Below are positions 35,239-39,754 of a DNA stretch of 39,754 nucleotides, one piece after another. Within the stretch, counting starts at the first letter, position 1, and each line of letters begins with the position of its first letter. The notes beneath the pieces are model-generated. The model did no database searches. It saw only the letters and a program-made list of their open reading frames with translations, and was not told the origin of the DNA. A program made the translations under genes and the position numbers. Source of the DNA: an uncultured Lachnospiraceae bacterium (GTDB lineage: Bacteria; Bacillota; Clostridia; Lachnospirales; Lachnospiraceae). Location of the stretch: assembly GCA_905236705.1 (NCBI GenBank), contig CAJOOZ010000081.1, positions 1 to 39,754 of the forward strand, read 5' to 3'.

Positions 35239-35574
35239 ATGTATAATAAAAAACAACGCACCGCTGCCCTGATCGCAGTCATTCTGATCATCATACTGAT
35301 CATCGCACTACTGGTAACCGCCATAACGGACAGCAATGGACAACTTTTCAGGGCTCTGCTCTTTGCCGTGATCGCCGTTCCGATCCTGGCATGGATCTAT
35401 ATCTGGCTTTTCGGCAAACTTACCGGCAAAAAGACGATCGCGGATTTTGACCGCGACCGCAAAGACATCCTGCATCAGGATACAGCCTCAGCCCGGGATG
35501 GCGATGACAAAAATGCCGAACCCACCCCGCAGGTGACAATCTCCAAAAATCCTTTTCTTAAGAAAGATCAATGA
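35239..35574 (+). CDS. Small membrane protein, two transmembrane segments
   Basis: 111 residues, not recognised. Hydrophobic segments lie at about 9-27 (ALIAVILIIILIIALLV) and 37-58 (FRALLFAVIAVPILAWIYIWLF), followed by a charged tail (residues 60-111) rich in Lys, Asp and Gln. No domain motif is visible. GAGGA precedes ATG 35239. It has its own promoter, and is convergent with purA with a gap of only ten bases and no terminator. Its divergent partner is the pseudokinase gene, but no functional link can be shown. Confidence 0.75.
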   Translation: MYNKKQRTAALIAVILIIILIIALLVTAITDSNGQLFRALLFAVIAVPILAWIYIWLFGKLTGKKTIADFDRDRKDILHQDTASARDGDDKNAEPTPQVTISKNPFLKKDQ

Positions 35575-35584
35575 GGCTGCGGAT

Positions 35585-36886
35585 TCAGTCCTGTTTCAGA
35601 GCGCTTTTTCTGTAAATGATATCCTCACGACCCGGACCGTTGGACACCATGGTAATGGGATAGCCGATCTGCTCTTCGATAAATTCCACGTATTTTCTGC
35701 AGTTTTCCGGCAGTTCATCATAATTTCTGATGCCGCGGATATCCTGTCCTTTCCAGCCGGGCAGTTTTGTATAGACCGGTTTTGCTTTTTCAAGCTGCGC
35801 CGTCACCGGAAAATCCGTTGTGATGCTACCGTCTATTTCATAGCCGGTACATACCGGTATCTCATCCAGATATTCCAGCACATCCAGTACCGTAAATGCA
35901 ACCTCCGTCGTTCCCTGCAGTCTGCACCCGTATTTGGAAGCAACACAGTCAAACCATCCCATTCTCCTGGGACGATGTGTGGTGGCACCGTACTCTCCGC
36001 CGTCTCCGCCGCGTTTTCTCAATTCCTCCGCCTCGGTTTCATCCAGAATCTCTGTCACAAAGGCTCCCGCACCCACGGCAGAAGAATAAGCTTTGCAGAC
36101 TGTAATGATCTGACCGATCTCATAAGGAGGTATCCCCGCTCCGATCGCTCCGTAAGCTGCCAGCGTGGAGGAAGATGTGACCATGGGATAGATCCCGTGA
36201 TCGGGATCCTTCAGGGTTCCCAGCTGCCCCTCCAGCAGGATCTCCCTGCCCTCTTTCAGCGCCCTGTCCAGATACAGTGACACATCACATACATAAGGGC
36301 TGACCATATCCCTGTAGCTGTGAAGCGTCTCAAGAAGCTCTGCCGGATCCAGCAGCGGCTTATGATACAGATGCTCAAGCACCACATTTTTCAGCGTGCA
36401 GACCTTGTCAACCTTTTCTTTCAGGATCTCTTCATCAAAAAGTTCACTGACCTGAAAACCGATCTTGGCATACTTGTCGGAATAAAAAGGTGCGATCCCC
36501 GATTTAGTGGAACCGTAGGATTTACCTGCCAGTCTTTCCTCTTCATATTGATCAAACAGCACATGATAAGGCATCACGATCTGACACCTGTTCGAAACCA
36601 GGATCTTGGGCATGGGCACGTTTTCCTTGGTGATCGCTTCGATCTCACCCATCAATTTGGGGATATCCAGTGCCACACCATTACCGATGATGCTGGTCGT
36701 ATGATCGTAAAACACACCGCTCGGAAGCGTATGCAGCGCGAACTTCCCATAGTTGTTCTTTATCGTGTGGCCCGCATTGGCACCGCCCTGAAAACGGATG
36801 ATGATATCCGCTTTTTCAGCCAGCATATCCGTGATCTTGCCTTTGCCTTCATCACCCCAGTTTGCACCTACAACTGCTTTTACCAT
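35585..36886 (-). CDS. purA: Adenylosuccinate synthetase
   Basis: 433 residues. Joins IMP and aspartate with GTP on the way to AMP. The N-terminal loop is VGANWGDEGKGK (usually Q for N here), followed by GGANAGHT with the catalytic His, the central LEGQLGTLKDPDHGIYP block, and the GTP-binding/Asp-binding TTHRPRRMGWFD and TTDFPVTA. ATG 36886 has GAGGAGA upstream. It is a single-gene unit with a strong promoter at 37004-37032 and an unusual structured leader of about 110 nt. Confidence 0.95.
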   Translation of the reverse strand: MVKAVVGANWGDEGKGKITDMLAEKADIIIRFQGGANAGHTIKNNYGKFALHTLPSGVFYDHTTSIIGNGVALDIPKLMGEIEAITKENVPMPKILVSNRCQIVMPYHVLFDQYEEERLAGKSYGSTKSGIAPFYSDKYAKIGFQVSELFDEEILKEKVDKVCTLKNVVLEHLYHKPLLDPAELLETLHSYRDMVSPYVCDVSLYLDRALKEGREILLEGQLGTLKDPDHGIYPMVTSSSTLAAYGAIGAGIPPYEIGQIITVCKAYSSAVGAGAFVTEILDETEAEELRKRGGDGGEYGATTHRPRRMGWFDCVASKYGCRLQGTTEVAFTVLDVLEYLDEIPVCTGYEIDGSITTDFPVTAQLEKAKPVYTKLPGWKGQDIRGIRNYDELPENCRKYVEFIEEQIGYPITMVSNGPGREDIIYRKSALKQD

Positions 36887-36997
36887 TCTTTTTCTCCTCA
36901 TTCCGGATCCATCCCTTTTGATACGGGACGGCTGTTGTTTCTATCTCTTTCATTGTCTTTGGCGAATGCCGGACAGCACCCGTCAAAAGGCACTCAC
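36887..36997 (-). promoter_or_regulatory. Structured leader RNA of purA, candidate cis-regulator
   Basis: About 110 nt between promoter and ATG. A 13-bp stem forms between 36989-37001 and 36958-36970 (TTTGGTGAGTGCC with GGCATTCGCCAAA, read on the minus strand), with an 18-base loop. The loop segment TTTTGACGGG (36988 back to 36979) is complementary to CCCG-TA-TCAAAA (36927 back to 36916), which would form either a pseudoknot or an alternative stem. GCTGT in the loop can also pair with ACAGC beyond it. I do not recognise it as a known riboswitch class. Structures are from hand pairing. Confidence 0.6.
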
Positions 36998-37003
36998 CAA
37001 ACC

Positions 37004-37032
37004 ATTATATAACACAATCTTCGGAATGTAAA
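37004..37032 (-). promoter_or_regulatory. Promoter of purA
   Basis: Minus strand: TTTACA (37027-37032), 17 bp, TATAAT (37004-37009). Eleven of twelve bases match the sigma-A consensus. Confidence 0.85.
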
Positions 37033-37076
37033 TCTTTCATAAAAATTTGATCTTACGGCATTTAAATCTTTTCTTC

Positions 37077-37667
37077 TTATTGATTCTGCGTCCCTTTGAT
37101 GATCGGTGAAAGCCGCTTGTATACGGGAAAGGTCAGGATCACATCCAGAAGTCCCTTACAAAAGGTAAAGGGCAGATTGAAGATCAGCAGGCATTCCGGC
37201 AGACTCTTCACCCCCGGAACGATAACCTGATAGGCTTCGATGATGGCTTCCATGGGCATGAAATTTGTGTAAAAAGGGTATGTCAGAAAATAGTTGATGG
37301 GGAAGGAAAATGCCGCCATGGCGATCGCGCCGGCAACAGACCCTATCATCGCGCCTTTGCGGGTTCTGTTCTTCTTATAGATCACTCCCGCCACAAAGGT
37401 GAAGACCGCCCCCAGCAGAAAATTGGCCAGCTCCCCCACTCCGCCGGTGCCGGTGCGCAGCAGATGGATCAGGTTTTTCAGCAAACAGATCAGAACGCCT
37501 TCCAGCGGTCCCATGGCAAAAGTTCCTATGAGAGCCGGTATCTCGGAAATGTCCAGCTTGATAAAAGATGGCATGACCGGAATGGAAAATTCCAAAAACA
37601 TCAGAATAAAAGAGACGGCGGACAACATGCCCACCATTGCCAGGTTACGGACTTTGTTTGTTTTCAT
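37077..37667 (-). CDS. ribU: Riboflavin ECF transporter S component RibU
   Basis: 196 residues, five to six membrane helices, and binds riboflavin for uptake by the shared ECF energising module, which is not in the window. The call rests on the AMVGMLSAVSFILMFLEFSIP start, the FIKLDISEIPALIGTFAMGP block typical of RibU, and the FMN riboswitch upstream. ATG 37667 has AAAGGAG. The riboswitch predicts repression by FMN. Confidence 0.94.
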   Translation of the reverse strand: MKTNKVRNLAMVGMLSAVSFILMFLEFSIPVMPSFIKLDISEIPALIGTFAMGPLEGVLICLLKNLIHLLRTGTGGVGELANFLLGAVFTFVAGVIYKKNRTRKGAMIGSVAGAIAMAAFSFPINYFLTYPFYTNFMPMEAIIEAYQVIVPGVKSLPECLLIFNLPFTFCKGLLDVILTFPVYKRLSPIIKGTQNQ

Positions 37668-37761
37668 GCATTAGCTCCTTTCGCGGTATCCTTCTTTTAG
37701 GTAATTGCGAAACTATACATTACTATTAGTACTGCGTTCGCAAGCCAAGACTCTCATGAGT

Positions 37762-37789
37762 AAAAAAAACTCCGGATGTTCTCCGGAGT
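37762..37789 (-). terminator. Terminator of the FMN riboswitch
   Basis: An 8-bp GC-rich stem (37769-37776 with 37782-37789) and eight T on the minus strand. The likely OFF-state platform. Confidence 0.88.
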
Positions 37790-37855
37790 CATTTACAAGT
37801 CGTCAAACGGCAGCCCCCCCGTGCCATGTTTGGCTTTCGGCGGCTTTCCTGCCGT

Positions 37856-38001
37856 ATTCTTCTCTCATCCAGACTATACTGTCGGTTCCGGAATCTCACC
37901 GGATCAGATCCTTCGATCTCGCGGACTGTCGCGCACTGCGGACGTTTTCTCCCGCATACGCTATCACCGCCGGTAGGGAATTACACCCGTCCCCGAAGAA
38001 T
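37856..38001 (-). promoter_or_regulatory. FMN riboswitch (RFN element) of ribU
   Basis: Minus strand: TTCGGGG, CCCTACCGGCGGT, AGTCCGCGA, GTGAGATTCC, CCGACAGT and GTCTGGATGAGAGAAG, in the order of the RFN element. The closing helix P1 is formed by 37856-37862 with 37995-38001. It is followed by a C-rich platform region and the terminator. Confidence 0.96.
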
Positions 38002-38034
38002 GATACCATATACAATTTTTCTCAGGAACTGTTC

Positions 38035-38069
38035 ATAAATTTACAATTCAACAAAAAATGTAAATTTAT
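38035..38069. repeat. AT-rich inverted repeat in the ribU leader
   Basis: ATAAATTTACA (38035-38045) and TGTAAATTTAT (38059-38069), a perfect 11-bp repeat with a 13-base spacer. It lies between the promoter and the riboswitch. Confidence 0.6.
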
Positions 38070-38096
38070 TTTGTAACAGCTCTCTCACCGCACTAC

Positions 38097-38124
38097 TATA
38101 TACCAAATCCTCATTTCCCGTCAA
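38097..38124 (-). promoter_or_regulatory. Promoter of the ribU riboswitch transcript
   Basis: Minus strand: TTGACG (38119-38124), 16 bp, TATATA (38097-38102) with a TGG extension. Confidence 0.65.
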
Positions 38125-38215
38125 GTCCCTGATGCCTTTGCATACATCATTACGCCTGTCAGTTTCTACTCTCAAGGTTTTTCCGCAGTCCCTCATAAAA
38201 GCGCACTGCTGGCTG

Positions 38216-39409
38216 TCACCCCAGGCTCTCCCAAAAACTCTCGATCTGCTGACGGCTGCAGGTCACGGCCCCCTGTATCATTTCCTCAGAGCCGCCCCCT
38301 TTTGCGCCCAGCGCTTCCTTCATTGACTGCGCGAGGATTTTGCCACTCAGCCTTGCTCCTCCCGCATAAAATCTGTATCCCGATTCATCACTGCCCCAGA
38401 ACAGACCGACATAGCCTTTTCTCAAACGTACCAGTTCATTATAAACCTGCTTTTTGTTGGCTGCCGACAAGGTGTCCTGCGTAAATACGCAATGGTCATA
38501 TTTTCCGTCTTTGATATCCCGAAAAAAGCTCTCCTTCACCTGCTCGTCAAGCCGCTCACTCAGGATCTCATTTTCCCTTCGCAGATCCCCGATTCTCGCC
38601 TGCACATTATCGACATGTGTTGAAAAATCCCTGGCGATCTCTTCCATGATGCTCAGATGGTGAGTGACATAAACATAGGCCCTTCTTCCGCAAAGGATAG
38701 AAAGCTGCGTCCCTTTCTTCATACGGGTGACCGAAACGATCCTGATTAGACCGATCGCCCCCGTCCCTGACACATGAGGTGCACAGCAGGCGCAGATATC
38801 TACGATCCGCTCTCCGCTGCCGATGGTGATCAGCCGCAGCTGCCTTCGTATATCGATCTTGCTTCTGTAATCGATACCGGCAAGATCCTGCAAAGAGGGG
38901 TAGCTGTCCGAAATGGGAAGATTTTCATAAATGATCCTGTTGGCATCCTCCTCCAGCTTCATGATCTGTTCTTCCGAAAGTTGTCCGTCCACAAGCAGCG
39001 TCACAGGCTCTTTGTCGCTTAAATGAAAACCGATATTATGATATCCGAATCGTTTGCTGATCAGCCCCGACAAAATATGCTCCCCGCTGTGGTTTTGCAT
39101 CCTGTCAAAGCGGGTGTCCCAATCCAGTTTACATAATACTGTCGTTCCGGGTGCGATCTTTTCCGAGACCCTGTACCTGATATCCGTGTTCCCGTCAGCG
39201 GCCTGCCCTGTCAATTCGCCGTCAAGAACATAAATCTGCCTGTCTCCACAGATCAGCATTCCCGTATCGGCATACTGTCCGCCCTCCTCAGGGAATAAGA
39301 TGGTCTCTTTTAATTTTATGTAAACCTTTCCATCCTCCTCGTGGCAATCTGTCACCTCCGTTTGCAGTTCTTTCAGATAACTCTGCCTTTCATAGATCTT
39401 TTCCGTCAT
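38216..39409 (-). CDS. AlaX-type alanyl-tRNA editing protein with DHHA1-like C-terminus
   Basis: 397 residues. Frees tRNA-Ala from mischarged Ser or Gly in trans. The editing site has HSGEH (107-111), a form of the family HxxxH, and CCAPH (208-212), completing the zinc ligands. The long C-terminal part (about 250-397) has a coiled coil (IGDLRRENEILSERLDEQVKE) and a DHHA1-like end with GAKGGGSEEMIQGA, as in the long AlaX form. ATG 39409 has AGGAGC. It stands between the tRNA-Trp gene upstream and the ribU leader downstream. No own promoter could be located. Confidence 0.88.
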   Translation of the reverse strand: MTEKIYERQSYLKELQTEVTDCHEEDGKVYIKLKETILFPEEGGQYADTGMLICGDRQIYVLDGELTGQAADGNTDIRYRVSEKIAPGTTVLCKLDWDTRFDRMQNHSGEHILSGLISKRFGYHNIGFHLSDKEPVTLLVDGQLSEEQIMKLEEDANRIIYENLPISDSYPSLQDLAGIDYRSKIDIRRQLRLITIGSGERIVDICACCAPHVSGTGAIGLIRIVSVTRMKKGTQLSILCGRRAYVYVTHHLSIMEEIARDFSTHVDNVQARIGDLRRENEILSERLDEQVKESFFRDIKDGKYDHCVFTQDTLSAANKKQVYNELVRLRKGYVGLFWGSDESGYRFYAGGARLSGKILAQSMKEALGAKGGGSEEMIQGAVTCSRQQIESFWESLG

Positions 39410-39474
39410 TTTGCTCCTGTCCTTTCTTTTTATAAGCCGCTCTCTTTCTCCGTCATCGACATCTCAGGTAACAG

Positions 39475-39499
39475 AAAAAGGTCCGTATTCCGGACCTTT
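39475..39499 (-). terminator. Terminator of tRNA-Trp
   Basis: A 9-bp stem (39477-39485 with 39491-39499), a 5-base loop and a T-run on the minus strand, four bases after the tRNA. Confidence 0.85.
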
Positions 39500-39502
39500 G
39501 AG

Positions 39503-39573
39503 CAGGGGAAGAGGGAATCGAACCCCCGTTAACGGTTTTGGAGACCGCCGCACTACCGCTGTACTATTCCCCT
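39503..39573 (-). tRNA. tRNA-Trp (anticodon CCA)
   Basis: 71 nt. The acceptor AGGGGAA pairs with TTCCCCT, with U8/A9 and a G discriminator as usual for tRNA-Trp. Anticodon loop CTCCAAA, anticodon CCA; T-loop GTTCGATTC. CCA is not encoded. It has its own promoter and terminator. Confidence 0.93.
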
Positions 39574-39600
39574 TAACATTTGCGTTACAGCACGAAGTGC

Positions 39601-39629
39601 ATTATACCACGATACTTTGTCAAAATCAA
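39601..39629 (-). promoter_or_regulatory. Promoter of tRNA-Trp
   Basis: Minus strand: TTGATT (39624-39629), 17 bp, TATAAT (39601-39606) with a TGG extension. A TTGACA also occurs inside the spacer but is too close to serve as the -35. Confidence 0.75.
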
Positions 39630-39644
39630 GCGTTTTTTGCTCAT

Positions 39645-39754
39645 TATAAAATCGCTGCTAACGCAGCTCTCCGGGTACGGGGCTTATAACCCCGCACCCG
39701 AAATCAAGATATTCCCACCACCTAAAGGTGGTGGGTTATCTTGATCATTTTATA
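39645..39754. repeat. Cluster of hairpins at the window edge, origin unknown
   Basis: Three hairpins in a row: GCTGC/GCAGC (39654-39667), an 11-base-arm hairpin (39672-39700), and a longer one with two 9-bp arms (ATCAAGATA and CCCACCACC) at 39703-39745. TATAAAAT (39645-39652) and ATTTTATA (39747-39754) could close the whole set. No coding region is visible here. Terminal hairpins of an IS200/IS605-type element are possible but unproven. Confidence 0.5.

Overview
The window comes from the chromosome of a low-to-mid GC Firmicute of the class Clostridia, most likely a Lachnospiraceae-type gut anaerobe. The signs are strong AGGAGG-like ribosome binding sites, sigma-A promoters that often carry a TGn extended -10, a T-box leader on thrS, an FMN riboswitch on ribU, the dgt-dnaG-rpoD-trmK-nif3 block, pyrB-pyrI, and a thrS/infC-rpmI-rplT neighbourhood. 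This placement is inferred from gene content and sequence style, not from a database search. Almost everything is housekeeping; I see no transposase, phage, toxin-antitoxin, CRISPR or defence gene.

Layout. 1-4.2 kb (minus): pheA, a Ppx/GppA-type phosphatase and ppk1 (cut by the left edge), apparently one operon. 4.3-5.35 kb (plus): a membrane-anchored propeller-like protein whose stop codon abuts that of the folate operon. 5.35-9.0 kb (minus): folC-folE-folP-folBK. 9.1-9.9 kb (minus): a DUF805 membrane protein and a PH-like protein. 10.1-12.1 kb (plus): a nitroreductase, then pyrB-pyrI, ending in a terminator shared with convergent lepB. 12.1-15 kb (minus): a metal-GTPase cluster (a COG0523 GTPase with an 86-residue His-rich segment, then a GTPase fused to a YcgQ/DUF1980-like domain), then lepB. 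15.0-15.4 kb: RNase P RNA. 15.5-23 kb (minus): a nucleoside kinase with a ThrRS-like N-terminus, nif3, trmK, rpoD, dnaG and dgt. 23-23.7 kb (plus): a small unknown protein and tRNA-Leu(AAG). 23.7-27.2 kb (minus): a heterodimeric ABC exporter with one degenerate ATPase site. 27.2-29.2 kb: a convergent HAD phosphatase and secreted SASA-type esterase. 29.3-33 kb (minus): infC-rpmI-rplT behind an attenuator leader, and thrS behind a T-box. 33-35.6 kb: a SEC-C protein and a membrane pseudokinase (minus), and a small membrane protein (plus). 35.6-38.1 kb (minus): purA with a structured leader, and ribU with an FMN riboswitch. 38.2-39.75 kb (minus): an AlaX-type editing protein, tRNA-Trp, and a cluster of hairpins at the right edge.

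The most interesting signals are cis-acting RNA and DNA elements plus two protein architectures. They are: a structured, apparently switchable purA leader; an infC gene that appears to start at ATT, preceded by an attenuator with a nine-pair antiterminator; a tRNA promoter lying wholly inside a 47-bp near-palindrome; a perfect 8-2-8 palindrome between the two metal-GTPase genes; the GTPase/YcgQ-like fusion; and a membrane pseudokinase whose mRNA may be leaderless.
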